DNA from: Rugamonas rivuli
GTDB taxonomy: Bacteria; Pseudomonadota; Gammaproteobacteria; Burkholderiales; Burkholderiaceae_D
Reading direction: 5' to 3'
NCBI RefSeq assembly: GCF_009380165.1
Contig: NZ_WHUF01000011.1
Span: 101,413-165,412, forward strand
Length of the DNA stretch: 64,000 bases
A program made the position numbers and the translations under genes. The notes under the pieces were generated by a model. The model saw only the letters and a list, made by a program, of their open reading frames with translations, had not been told where the DNA came from and did not search any database. Below, in pieces: positions 43,717 through 52,320 of this stretch (positions are counted from its first letter, which is position 1; each line of letters begins with the position of its first letter).

Positions 43717-44921
43717 GACTTTACCGCCGTTGTCGATGGCGGCAGCAGCACGATGCGCGCGCCGGCCGTCAATCCGCTTTTGAGTTCGCTACGCACCGGG
43801 CCGCGCTGCCCCAGTTCGATCTTGTGCCGCACCGGCTTGCCCTGCTCGTCCGTGTAGACGGCGTAGCCCGCGCCCTCCTGCACCAGCGCCAGGTTGGGCA
43901 CGGTCAGCGCGGCCGGCCGCGCCACCAGCTGCACGCTGCCGCGCAGCGCCTGGCCCGGCTTCAGCCCCAGCGTGAGCGCGGTGTCGTTCGGGATGGCGGC
44001 GTCGAAGTCGCTGTACTTGACCGGCGACTCCTGCGAGGTGGTGCTGGCGCTGTTGCCGACGCGGGTGACGGTCAGCGTCAGCGCGGTGCCGGTACCGGCC
44101 AGGCGTACCTGTACCGGCAGGCCGGGCTTGAGTCCGTAGGCCTGGCCCTCGGCCACGCTGAAGTGCGCCACCAGTTGATGCAGGTCGGGCAGCATGCCGA
44201 ATTCCTGTCCGGCTGACTGGCTGGCGCCGACCTCCGGCTTGGCGCCGTCCCAGCGCGGCACCAGCAGGAATACGCCGTCGTGCGGCGCCACCAGTTCCAG
44301 TCCGGCCAGGCTGTCGCGGTTGCGCTTGGCGCCCTGCTCCACGCTGTCGCGCTGCGAGTGTAGCACCGCGTCCTGCGCCGCCGTGCGCGCCTGCGCCTGG
44401 CCGCCCTTCCAGTCCAGGTAAGTGCGCTTGGTGCTGAGGAAGCCGACGTCGGCCAGCGCGTCGAGGATGGTGTTGCGGGCGAAGATGGTCAAGTCGACCT
44501 TGGCGTAGCGCTGGCTCAGGCCGAGATCGTCCTCGACCTTGGCGCGCTCGCCGGCCAGCGTGCTGCGCTCGACGGCGGCGTTGCCGGTGTTGCCGGCTTC
44601 GGCGATGGTCTTGCGCAGCAGTTCCAGCTCGGCCTGCGACAGCTCCATGCGCGCCTGCGGCGCGTCGAAGCGCGCCACCACGTCGCCCTTGCGGACGGCG
44701 CTGCCGTCGGCCACCATGCTCACCAGCACGCGGCTGCTCCAGCCGCTGCCGGGCACGGGCAGCGTGGTGCTGGCGGCGGCCTTGATTTCGCCGTCCACCG
44801 CCAGCGTTTCGGACCACGGCCGCGCGGCCAGGGTTTCGATGGCGCCGGGCGCGGTGCTGGCGCTGTCGCCGCAGCCGGCCAGCGCCAGCAGCACGGCCAC
44901 GCTCAATAGATGCTTGTTCAT
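43713..44921 (-). CDS. HlyD-like periplasmic adaptor lipoprotein
   Basis: This 402-residue adaptor (membrane fusion protein) has a lipoprotein signal VLLALAGC with Cys17. A lipoyl-like half motif (GSAVRKGDVVARFDAPQARM) is followed by a coiled coil, the second half (GLELVAPHDGVFLLV) and beta-barrel domains. It overlaps the upstream doubled adaptor and the downstream permease by 4 bases each. It would bridge the permease to a TolC-like channel. The presence of two adaptors in one operon is unusual. Confidence 0.88.
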   Translation of the reverse strand: MNKHLLSVAVLLALAGCGDSASTAPGAIETLAARPWSETLAVDGEIKAAASTTLPVPGSGWSSRVLVSMVADGSAVRKGDVVARFDAPQARMELSQAELELLRKTIAEAGNTGNAAVERSTLAGERAKVEDDLGLSQRYAKVDLTIFARNTILDALADVGFLSTKRTYLDWKGGQAQARTAAQDAVLHSQRDSVEQGAKRNRDSLAGLELVAPHDGVFLLVPRWDGAKPEVGASQSAGQEFGMLPDLHQLVAHFSVAEGQAYGLKPGLPVQVRLAGTGTALTLTVTRVGNSASTTSQESPVKYSDFDAAIPNDTALTLGLKPGQALRGSVQLVARPAALTVPNLALVQEGAGYAVYTDEQGKPVRHKIELGQRGPVRSELKSGLTAGARIVLLPPSTTAVKS

Positions 44922-46906
44922 TGCTTGCGCTCCTTGCCGGCGGCATCGGCCACCAGCACGGCCTGCACGGCGGCGCCCGGCTTGAGGCCTTGCGGGTTGT
45001 CGTCAAACTGCAATTCGAGATTGCGCACGATGGTCGATTGCGCGGTGGACTTGCCGTGGAAGGCGCGGCCCAGCGCGACCACATGCGCGTTCAGCGCCTG
45101 GTTGGCGCCCGGCACCGTCACGCGGGCGCGCTGCCCCACATGGACCAGCGAGGCCTGCGCCTCCGGCACGGTGGCGTTGATGTACAGCTGGCCTGGGTCG
45201 GCCAGCGTGGCGACCGACAGCCCCATCCACACCTGGCTGCCGACCGCGACTTTCTCGCCCGAGAAGGTGGTGCGGTACATCAGCAAGCCCTTGCGCGGCG
45301 CCACCACGGTCATCGCCGCCTGGCCCTTGGCCAGCGCGGCCAGCTGCTGCCGGATGTCGGCCACTTCCGCCTGCAGGCCGGTGCGTTCGGCGCGGCGGGC
45401 GCGGATCTGCACGGCGCGCTGCGTGACGGCCAGCTTGGCCAGCGCGGTCTTTTCGGTGCGCTCAATGACCAGCTTGTCGTAGTCGACGCGGCGTATCAAT
45501 TCCTTGGGCTGCGTGGCTTTGCGCTCTGCCTTCTCGGCATTGCTTTGCGCCTCGGCCACGGCCAGTTCGCCGGCGCGGTCGGCCTCGGCCTGGTCGAGCA
45601 GCATCTTGTCCAGCGCCCGCTGTTTTTCCCTGAGCTGGCCTTGCTGCTGCATCAATTGGGTGGTGACTTCGCCCGATTCGAACTGGGCGATGGTCTGGCC
45701 GGCCTCGACCATCGCGCCCTCGGGGGCGATGCTGGCCAGCTTGTATTGCCACACATACGGAATGCTCGGCGGCGACACCGGCAGCGCCTGGCGCGAGGCG
45801 ATCTCACCTTCGATGGCCGGCGCCTCGGCGGCGGCGGCCGGCTTGCGCGCCGTGCCCGCGCCGGCGTGCGGTTCGGCGAACACGCTCATGCCCGCCACCA
45901 GCGGCAGGCCGTGTCCCTCCGGCAGGCCGATGCGGACGCGGAAGTAGCGGCCGTTGCCCCAGCTGGCGCGCGCTTCCGGCGCGCTGGTGATGCTGAGGAT
46001 CTTGCCGGTCAACGCGGCGCCCGGCAGCGCGTCGAAGCGCAGACCGAGTGCATCGCCTTCGGCCAGGTAGGGCCGGTCGGCTTCCAGCACCCAGGCCGTG
46101 ACCGCCATCTGGCCGTCGCCCTGCACCACGCCGGCGGCGTTGCCGGGCCAGGCCGACGAACCTTCCTCGAAGCGCTCGCCCTTCCACGGGCTGTAGCCGT
46201 GCACCACCACGCCGTCGCGCGCGGCGCGCACTTCGGCCTGCTTGAGCTGGGCGATCTGGAAGGCCAGGTTGATCTGCAATTTCTTCACTTCCAGCTCGCC
46301 GTCCTCGCGGCGGCGCGACACCGATTGCCGGTAGTTGTCGCGCGCTTCGAGCTTGATCGCCAGGTCGCGCGTGGCGCGGTCCAGCTCGGCCTGGTTGCGG
46401 TCGTAGTTCAGCGCCGTGATTTGCAGCTTGGGCAAAGCGGCGTCGACCTTGGCCTTGGCCAGCGCGGCCTCGGCGGTGATCAGCGCTTTCTCGGTATCGA
46501 TGGCGCCCGCCTCGAGGTTGGCGGTGTCGCGCTCGACGCGCGCGGCGGTGCGCTCAAGGTCGGTCTTCAGGCGGTCGATATTGGCGGCGCCGCCGGTTTC
46601 GATGCGCAGCACCAGGTCGCCCGCCTTGACCTGCGTGCCCTCGGCGACGAAGTTGCGCAGCACCAGTGGCGACGAGTTCGATGGCGGCACCACGATGGTT
46701 TGCGTGTCCAGCGCCTCGACCTCGCCGGTCAACAGCACCGGGCGCCTGGCGGGCGCCTGCTCGCCGGCGGCGTGCGGCGCGGACGGGGTCGCGGACGGCG
46801 CGGTATGCGATGCGCTTGCGGACGAGACAGCGGCGGCAATGCCGGCGGCCAGCAGCGGCACGGCGCACAGCACGGCGATGGTGGAGCGTTTCAGGCGTGG
46901 TTTCAT
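44918..46906 (-). CDS. double-length HlyD-type adaptor protein
   Basis: This 662-residue periplasmic adaptor has an N-terminal signal anchor (STIAVLCAVPLLAAGIAAAV). It appears to hold two consecutive adaptor modules. The first (about 55-350) has FVAEGTQVKAGDLVLRIETG, a coiled coil, RAARDGVVVHGY and a barrel. The second (about 370-655) has ASIAPEGAMVEAGQTIAQFE, a second coiled coil, VVAPRKGLLMYRTTFSGEKV and a barrel. Normal adaptors carry one such set in 350-450 residues. It overlaps both neighbours by 4 bp. Confidence 0.85.
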   Translation of the reverse strand: MKPRLKRSTIAVLCAVPLLAAGIAAAVSSASASHTAPSATPSAPHAAGEQAPARRPVLLTGEVEALDTQTIVVPPSNSSPLVLRNFVAEGTQVKAGDLVLRIETGGAANIDRLKTDLERTAARVERDTANLEAGAIDTEKALITAEAALAKAKVDAALPKLQITALNYDRNQAELDRATRDLAIKLEARDNYRQSVSRRREDGELEVKKLQINLAFQIAQLKQAEVRAARDGVVVHGYSPWKGERFEEGSSAWPGNAAGVVQGDGQMAVTAWVLEADRPYLAEGDALGLRFDALPGAALTGKILSITSAPEARASWGNGRYFRVRIGLPEGHGLPLVAGMSVFAEPHAGAGTARKPAAAAEAPAIEGEIASRQALPVSPPSIPYVWQYKLASIAPEGAMVEAGQTIAQFESGEVTTQLMQQQGQLREKQRALDKMLLDQAEADRAGELAVAEAQSNAEKAERKATQPKELIRRVDYDKLVIERTEKTALAKLAVTQRAVQIRARRAERTGLQAEVADIRQQLAALAKGQAAMTVVAPRKGLLMYRTTFSGEKVAVGSQVWMGLSVATLADPGQLYINATVPEAQASLVHVGQRARVTVPGANQALNAHVVALGRAFHGKSTAQSTIVRNLELQFDDNPQGLKPGAAVQAVLVADAAGKERKQ

Positions 46907-47574
46907 GCATGGCCCTGGTCGATGCGGCCGTCGCGCAGGTGGATGGTGCGCTGGGCGGCGGCGGCGATGTCGGGATCGTGCGTGACCAGCACCAGCGTCT
47001 GGCCGCCCGCGTGCAGTTCCTTCAGCAGCGCCATCACGTCGGCGGCGCTTTTGGAGTCGAGGTTGCCGGTGGGCTCGTCGGCCAGCAGCAGCGCGGGCTG
47101 GTTCAGCAGCGCGCGGGCGATGGCGGCGCGCTGCAGCTGGCCGCCGGACAACTGGCCCGGCAAGTGGCCGGTGCGCTCGCCGAGACCGATGCGTTCGAGC
47201 AGCGCGACGGCGCGGCCGGCGGCGGCCGGATCGGCGGTGCGGGCGTAGCGCTGCGGCAGCAGCACGTTTTCCAGCACGGTCAAGCGCGGCAGCAGGTGGA
47301 AGGATTGGAACACGAAGCCGATGCGGCGGTTGCGCACTTCGGAGGCGGCGTCGTCGTCGAGGGCGCTGATCTCGTCCTCGGCCAGACGGTAGCGGCCGCT
47401 GTCGGGCCGGTCCAGCGCGCCGAGCACGTTCAACAAGGTGGATTTGCCGGAGCCGGACGGCCCCATGATGGCGACGAACTCGCCGGGCGCGATATGCAGG
47501 TCGATGCCGTCGAGGGCACGGATGTCGTTGCCGCCCTGGCGGTAGGTCTTGCGGATATCGCTCAGTTGTATCAT
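46903..47574 (-). CDS. LolD/MacB-type ABC transporter ATP-binding protein
   Basis: This 223-residue ATPase has Walker A GPSGSGKST, the Q-loop region GFVFQSFHLLPRLTV, the signature LSGGQLQRAAIARAL, Walker B ALLLADEPTGNLDS and the switch His in LVTHDPD. The sequence type is that of MacB, LolD and FtsE, and it should drive the FtsX-type permease at 42469. It begins a four-gene run with 4-bp overlaps. Confidence 0.95.
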   Translation of the reverse strand: MIQLSDIRKTYRQGGNDIRALDGIDLHIAPGEFVAIMGPSGSGKSTLLNVLGALDRPDSGRYRLAEDEISALDDDAASEVRNRRIGFVFQSFHLLPRLTVLENVLLPQRYARTADPAAAGRAVALLERIGLGERTGHLPGQLSGGQLQRAAIARALLNQPALLLADEPTGNLDSKSAADVMALLKELHAGGQTLVLVTHDPDIAAAAQRTIHLRDGRIDQGHA

Positions 47575-47580
47575 CGCGGA

Positions 47581-47609
47581 AGTATCTCCGCCGATGAGGG
47601 CTTTGTCAA
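47581..47609 (-). promoter_or_regulatory. candidate promoter of the MacB-like operon
   Basis: On the minus strand TTGACA (47604-47609) and GATACT (47581-47586) are exactly 17 bp apart. The -10 box is 6 bp from the ATG at 47574, so a transcript from here would be leaderless or nearly so. The -35 box matches the consensus exactly; the -10 box matches at 4 of 6. Confidence 0.4.
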
Positions 47610-47650
47610 TTCATTAACTTGACTTTTTGTGTAACGATTTTTCGCAAAAC

Positions 47651-47684
47651 CGCGCCCCGTCACTGGAAGCAATGACGGGGCGCG
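47651..47684 (-). terminator. terminator after the permease/peptidase gene
   Basis: A perfect 12-bp stem (CGCGCCCCGTCA and TGACGGGGCGCG) encloses a 10-nt loop 7 bp past the stop. On the minus strand GGTTTTGCG follows. It divides the upstream two-gene ABC-2/M1 operon from the MacB-like operon. Confidence 0.8.
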
Positions 47685-47691
47685 CTGCTGC

Positions 47692-50600
47692 TTACTCGAT
47701 GCTGACTTCCTTGCGGTTGTCGCGCGAGACGCGGTCGATCATCTTGTTGTAGGGATCGACGCCGACATCGAACGGCTGCTCCTTGACCGTCACCGTGACC
47801 ACCGGATCGCTGCCCTGCAACACGCGCTTCTCGCTGAACAGCACGCGCTCGTCGCGTTCCTTGGCGCCCTTGGCGCGGGCGAACACGGCGATCTCCACCG
47901 GTTCGTCATACGCGCGCGGCGTTTCCTTGCCCTTGCCGTCCGCCTCCAGCTTGGCCAGGTGCAGCGTCATCGTCACGTCCCACTGGCCGTCGGCGCGCTT
48001 GCGGGCCTTGGCCTCGGTCACGCGGTTGTCGTAGAAGACGATCTTCTCGAACAGATCGGTGATCAGCGCCTGCTTGTCCTGCGGCGCCTCGGCGCGGATG
48101 TAGGCCAGCAGTTCGCGGCTGGTGGTGTACGGCGCCTGCTGATAACCCTTGTCCTGCAGGAAGCGCTTCAACGCGCGGTTGAGCGCCGCCTCGCCGATCT
48201 CGTCGCGCAGGCGGTAGAACACCAGGCTGCCCTTGCGGTAGTGGATGTACTGCTGGTTTTCCACGCGCATCAGCGGCTGCTCTTCGACCAGCTCGCCGCC
48301 ACGGTCGCGCAGATAGTGGTCCAGCTCGAAGCGCAGGAAGCGGCGCAGCTTGTCGCGGCCGTATTCCTTCTCCATCACCATCAGCGCCGAGTACTGCGCC
48401 AGCGCTTCGATCAGCATGGTCGAACCCTGGACGTTGGCGCCCACCACCTGGTGGCCCCACCACTGGTGCGCCATCTCGTGCGCGGTGACGTAGTAGACGA
48501 AGTCGATGTCATCCTTGTCGCGCAGGTCGGCGATGAAGCCTATCGATTCCGAATACGGGATGGTGTTGGCGAACGATTGCGCAAAGCCCTGGTAGTTCGG
48601 GAACTCCAGCACCCGCACCTGCTTGTGCTGGTAGGGCGTGTAGTTGGCTTCGAAATAGTCGAGCGATTTCTGCGCCGAGGTGATCATGCGGTCGACGTTG
48701 TAGGCGTGCTTGCTGTCGTAGTAGATCTCGATCGGCAAGCCGTGCCACTCGCCCTTGCGCACCTGCCAGCGCGCCGACAGGTAGGCGAAGAACGGCACCA
48801 TCGGCCGGTCCATCTTGTAGTGGAAGTAGCGGCGGCCGTTCTGCTCCCAGCTCTTCTGCAGGTAGCCGGGGGCGACGGCGATCTGGTCGGCGCTGGTCGA
48901 GACCGTGGTCTCGAAGTTGATCCAGTCCGCCTCGTTGCTGAAGATGGCGTTGGCGCGCGCCTTCTCGTCCTCCAGCTTGGCCATGCGCACCGGCTCGCCC
49001 AGGCCGCGCTTGCGGCGTTCGTTGCGGTCGGTCAGCTCGACCTGGTCGTTGTAGCCGAAGTGCGGGAAGTAGGTGAAGTTATTGAAGAAGGTGCCGTTCA
49101 GGTTGACGTTGTCGGCCGCGCCGCTGTTGGTGAAGCCCTGGTTGTGGATGTCCACGTTGAAGGCCAGGTTCAGCTTGGCGGCGGGCGCCAGCGGCTGCGT
49201 CAGCTTGATGATGCTGAAGCCGGCTTCCTTGTCGTCCAAGACCACCGAGTGCGGCGGCAGGTTGTCGAAGCGGGTGTCGACCTCGGGATTGCGCTGGATG
49301 CGCAACACGTCCAGCGGCAGGCCGGTTTTGTTTTCCAGCAGGTAGTGGCCGCGTATCGCCACGCGGCGCTCGGCCGGATAGATGTCGACGTCGGCGCGCA
49401 CGTCGGTGACGCGCGGTTGCGGCAAGCCCTTGTACTGGCGGTACAGCTTTTCGTAGCGGGCCAGCTGGTCCATGGTCACGTCGGACGCCACGTACTTGTT
49501 CAGCACGTTGGTGTTGTAGAAGATCCAGGCGCCGCTGCCGACGAAGCCGGCCAGCAGCATGGCCAGCGCCACGCCGGACGGGCCCTTCAGGCGGGCGGCA
49601 GCCACGCGCAGGCGCTCGCGCCATGGACGCGCCAGACCGCGCACCCAGAACGCCTGCGCCAGCACCAGCAAGGCCGCCGTGAACAGACTCCAGTACAGCG
49701 CGAACCACGACCAGCCGGTCAGGAAGTGGCCGTAGCCGTTCATGTCCGAATAGCGCAGGCCCGGCAGCGAGGCGAAGTTGTACAGGTTGTGGTCGAAGTG
49801 CATGATGCTCAGCACGATCTGCGACACCATCAGCACGATCACCAGCAGGTAGCCGATGAACTTGTTGTTGGTGAAGACCTGCAGCGTCAGCGCCAACAGG
49901 CCCATCAGCACGAAGAACATCGATTCCAGCAGCACGCCCTGGACGTACAGGCCGACCTCGACCGGTGCGCCGCCCTTGAACAGCTGGTAGCCCGCGCCCG
50001 CCAGCACGCCGGCCAGCAGGAAGCCGGCGATCACGCCGACCAGCGCCAGGCACTTGGCCGCCAGCGGCGCCCAGTCCGGCACCGGCATGGCGTCGCTGAC
50101 GTCGGCGATCTTGACCTGGCGTTCCTTGAAGATCAGCTCGCCCGCGTAGAAGGTCAGCACGATGATCAGCATGAAGTTGAAGCTGCCGCTGAGGGTGCGC
50201 AGCATCAGGTAGGTCACGGGATAGACGGTGGTGCCGAAGATAGAGCCGGCCTGGGTGACGGCGCCGACAAAGTTCAGCACGCCGAACAGCAGCATCACCA
50301 GGAAGGGCACGCTCTTGAACACGCCCATGGCGTCGAAGCGCAGGATGTGCCAGCACTGCAGCCAGCCGGTCGCGGCGCTGAAGCGCGCCACGCTGCGCGG
50401 CAGCGCCAGGCTCGACGGCGCAGGCGCGGGCGCGGCGACCGTTGCCTTGGCCTTGCCGAACAGGCGGCGGCCGGTGCCGGCGCGCTGCGGTTTGAACAGC
50501 ACCAAGGTGGCGCCGAAGAACACCAGCGCCACCGCCAGCCACAACGCGCGGTTGGCCAGCAGGAAGCCGCTGAACGGCGGCAGGCCGGCGTTCGATTCGG

Positions 50601-51276
50601 CGGCCGAGAAGTAGCGCACCGCGCGGCTGAAGGCGCGCACGCCGAACGGGTCGAGCAGCACGGCGGTCCATTCGCTGTTGATGTCGCGGGTGAAGACGCC
50701 GGCGACGATCCACAGCACGAAGAAGCCCAGCACGCCCACATACACCAGCATCATCGAGCGGGTGGTGGAAGCCAGCAGCATCAGCAAGGCGCCGATGAAG
50801 ACCAGGTTGGGAATGACGAAGAAGCAGAAGCCCCACAGGTAGGCCGACAGCGACAGCGGACCGACGCGCGCGGCGTCGACCCAGGGCATCACCGGCCCCA
50901 GCAGGATGCCGACGGCGATCAGCACGAAGATGCTCAGGCAAGCCACCAGGCCGGCGATGAAGCGCCCGGCCAGGTACTGGTACTTGCGCATCGGCGTGGC
51001 GAACAGCATGTCGGAAATGCCGACCTCGCTGTCGCGCAGCACGGTGCCGGCGATGAAGATGGTGACGATGAAGGTCGACACCACGGTGAACGAGCCCAGC
51101 AGCTGAGCCACGACCACCGGCGCGTTGCGGTGCACATTGCCGATCGCCCCGCCGACCTGGATGGCGTCGCTGGTGGACGCGCCGAAGGCCAGCAGGCCGA
51201 GGATCAGCCCCGTCACCCACAGCAGCGGCTGGCGCAGCTGGTAGCGCAAATCGAATTTAAAGAATTCCATCAACAT
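47692..51276 (-). CDS. ABC-2 permease fused to an M1 aminopeptidase
   Basis: This 1194-residue fusion has an N-terminal ABC-2 permease half of about 600 residues with some twelve hydrophobic helices in two blocks (for example TGLILGLLAFGASTSDAIQ and SFNFMLIIVLTFYAGEL). The C-terminal half is an M1 zinc metallopeptidase with HEMAH (His933, Glu934, His937) and Glu957 as third ligand, one residue further on than the classic spacing. TMLIEALAQYSALM is the family form. The start at 51276 follows GAGGGG. It lies 10 bp after its ATPase gene. Such fusions occur in several bacterial phyla and their cargo is not known to me. The topology suggests the peptidase faces the periplasm. Confidence 0.9.
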   Translation of the reverse strand: MLMEFFKFDLRYQLRQPLLWVTGLILGLLAFGASTSDAIQVGGAIGNVHRNAPVVVAQLLGSFTVVSTFIVTIFIAGTVLRDSEVGISDMLFATPMRKYQYLAGRFIAGLVACLSIFVLIAVGILLGPVMPWVDAARVGPLSLSAYLWGFCFFVIPNLVFIGALLMLLASTTRSMMLVYVGVLGFFVLWIVAGVFTRDINSEWTAVLLDPFGVRAFSRAVRYFSAAESNAGLPPFSGFLLANRALWLAVALVFFGATLVLFKPQRAGTGRRLFGKAKATVAAPAPAPSSLALPRSVARFSAATGWLQCWHILRFDAMGVFKSVPFLVMLLFGVLNFVGAVTQAGSIFGTTVYPVTYLMLRTLSGSFNFMLIIVLTFYAGELIFKERQVKIADVSDAMPVPDWAPLAAKCLALVGVIAGFLLAGVLAGAGYQLFKGGAPVEVGLYVQGVLLESMFFVLMGLLALTLQVFTNNKFIGYLLVIVLMVSQIVLSIMHFDHNLYNFASLPGLRYSDMNGYGHFLTGWSWFALYWSLFTAALLVLAQAFWVRGLARPWRERLRVAAARLKGPSGVALAMLLAGFVGSGAWIFYNTNVLNKYVASDVTMDQLARYEKLYRQYKGLPQPRVTDVRADVDIYPAERRVAIRGHYLLENKTGLPLDVLRIQRNPEVDTRFDNLPPHSVVLDDKEAGFSIIKLTQPLAPAAKLNLAFNVDIHNQGFTNSGAADNVNLNGTFFNNFTYFPHFGYNDQVELTDRNERRKRGLGEPVRMAKLEDEKARANAIFSNEADWINFETTVSTSADQIAVAPGYLQKSWEQNGRRYFHYKMDRPMVPFFAYLSARWQVRKGEWHGLPIEIYYDSKHAYNVDRMITSAQKSLDYFEANYTPYQHKQVRVLEFPNYQGFAQSFANTIPYSESIGFIADLRDKDDIDFVYYVTAHEMAHQWWGHQVVGANVQGSTMLIEALAQYSALMVMEKEYGRDKLRRFLRFELDHYLRDRGGELVEEQPLMRVENQQYIHYRKGSLVFYRLRDEIGEAALNRALKRFLQDKGYQQAPYTTSRELLAYIRAEAPQDKQALITDLFEKIVFYDNRVTEAKARKRADGQWDVTMTLHLAKLEADGKGKETPRAYDEPVEIAVFARAKGAKERDERVLFSEKRVLQGSDPVVTVTVKEQPFDVGVDPYNKMIDRVSRDNRKEVSIE

Positions 51277-51286
51277 GGCGGGCCCC

Positions 51287-52177
51287 TCAGACCACGGCGG
51301 CCGCGGAGGCGGCGGCGTTACGCACATGCAGGAAATACACGTCTTCCAGGTCCGGCTCGACCTGGATGAAGCCCTCCTCGGGCTGGCTGTCGGCGTAGAC
51401 ATTGATCTGCGGCTTGCCGCCGACCAGGCGGGTGTGCAGCACCTTCATGCGCTGCTGGTATTCGGTCAGCGCTTCCGGGCTGACGCTGCGGCGCCAGACC
51501 TTGCTGCGCAGCGTGTCGATGGTGGCTTGCGGTTCGCCCTGCAGCTGCACCTCGCCCTTGACGATCAGCGCCATGCGCGGGCACAGGTCGGTGACGTCGG
51601 CCACGATGTGGGTCGACAGTATCACCACCACCTGCTCGCCGATCTTGGCCAGCAGGTTGAGGAAACGGTTGCGCTCGTCAGGGTCGAGGCCGGCGGTCGG
51701 CTCATCGACGATCACCAGCCGTGGCGAACCGAGCAGCGCCTGGGCGATGCCGAAGCGCTGGCGCATGCCGCCCGAGTAGGTGCCCAGGCCGCGCTTGCGC
51801 GCCTCCCACAGATTGGTCTGGTGCAGCAGCGCTTCGACCGCTTCCTTGCGCTCGCCGCGCCCGGTCAGGCCCTTGAGCACGGCGAAGTGGTTCAGCAGCA
51901 CCTCGGCCGTCACCTTGGGATAGACGCCGAAATCCTGCGGCAGGTAGCCGAGCTGGCGGCGCAGCGCCTCGGGCTGGGCCAGCACGTCGAGACCGTCGAA
52001 ATGGATGCTGCCGCTATCGGGATCTTGCAGCGTGGCGATGGTGCGCATCAGCGAGGACTTGCCGGCACCGTTGGGGCCCAGCAGGCCGAACATGCCGTTG
52101 GGGATGTCGAGGGTGACGTCGTTGATGGCTTTGACGCCGTTGGCGTAAGTCTTGCTCAGCTGTTTGATCGATAGCAT
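51287..52177 (-). CDS. ABC transporter ATP-binding protein (ABC-2 partner)
   Basis: This 296-residue ATPase has Walker A LLGPNGAGKSSLMRTI, the signature YSGGMRQRFGIAQAL, Walker B LVIVDEPTAGLDP and switch STHI. A C-terminal extension of about 80 residues (VSPEALTEYQQRMKVLHTRL and following) is typical of ABC-2 drug or sodium exporters. The ATG at 52177 has AGGAG 10 nt upstream; the ATG three codons earlier is only 1 nt from it. It is the first gene of the operon with the permease/M1 fusion and lies just downstream of a palindromic promoter. Confidence 0.93.
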   Translation of the reverse strand: MLSIKQLSKTYANGVKAINDVTLDIPNGMFGLLGPNGAGKSSLMRTIATLQDPDSGSIHFDGLDVLAQPEALRRQLGYLPQDFGVYPKVTAEVLLNHFAVLKGLTGRGERKEAVEALLHQTNLWEARKRGLGTYSGGMRQRFGIAQALLGSPRLVIVDEPTAGLDPDERNRFLNLLAKIGEQVVVILSTHIVADVTDLCPRMALIVKGEVQLQGEPQATIDTLRSKVWRRSVSPEALTEYQQRMKVLHTRLVGGKPQINVYADSQPEEGFIQVEPDLEDVYFLHVRNAAASAAAVV

Positions 52178-52223
52178 GGAACACATTCTCCTGATAGGGG
52201 GACGGACGGAATCCGCAACAAAA

Positions 52224-52246
52224 TTACTTTAAAGTAAAGTTGTCAA
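52224..52246 (-). promoter_or_regulatory. promoter with operator-like palindrome upstream of the ABC-2/M1 operon
   Basis: TTGACA lies on the minus strand at 52241-52246. The perfect 14-bp palindrome TTACTTTAAAGTAA (52224-52237) begins 3 bp downstream, where the -35/-10 spacer would be. No good -10 box is seen at the standard distance. A perfect -35 with a palindrome in the spacer is a common layout for repressor control. Confidence 0.6.
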
Positions 52247-52320
52247 GCTATCAGGGTTTTTGCGACCAAACGGCGGTTTTGAGGGATGGAACGTGGTTTT
52301 TCAGCAATATTCAGAAAAAT

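Noticed and set aside
47959..51369. Plus-strand open frame of about 1130 codons opposite the permease/M1 fusion
   Set aside because: Composition is dominated by His, Gln, Arg and Ala without motifs; the minus-strand gene explains the codon pattern.
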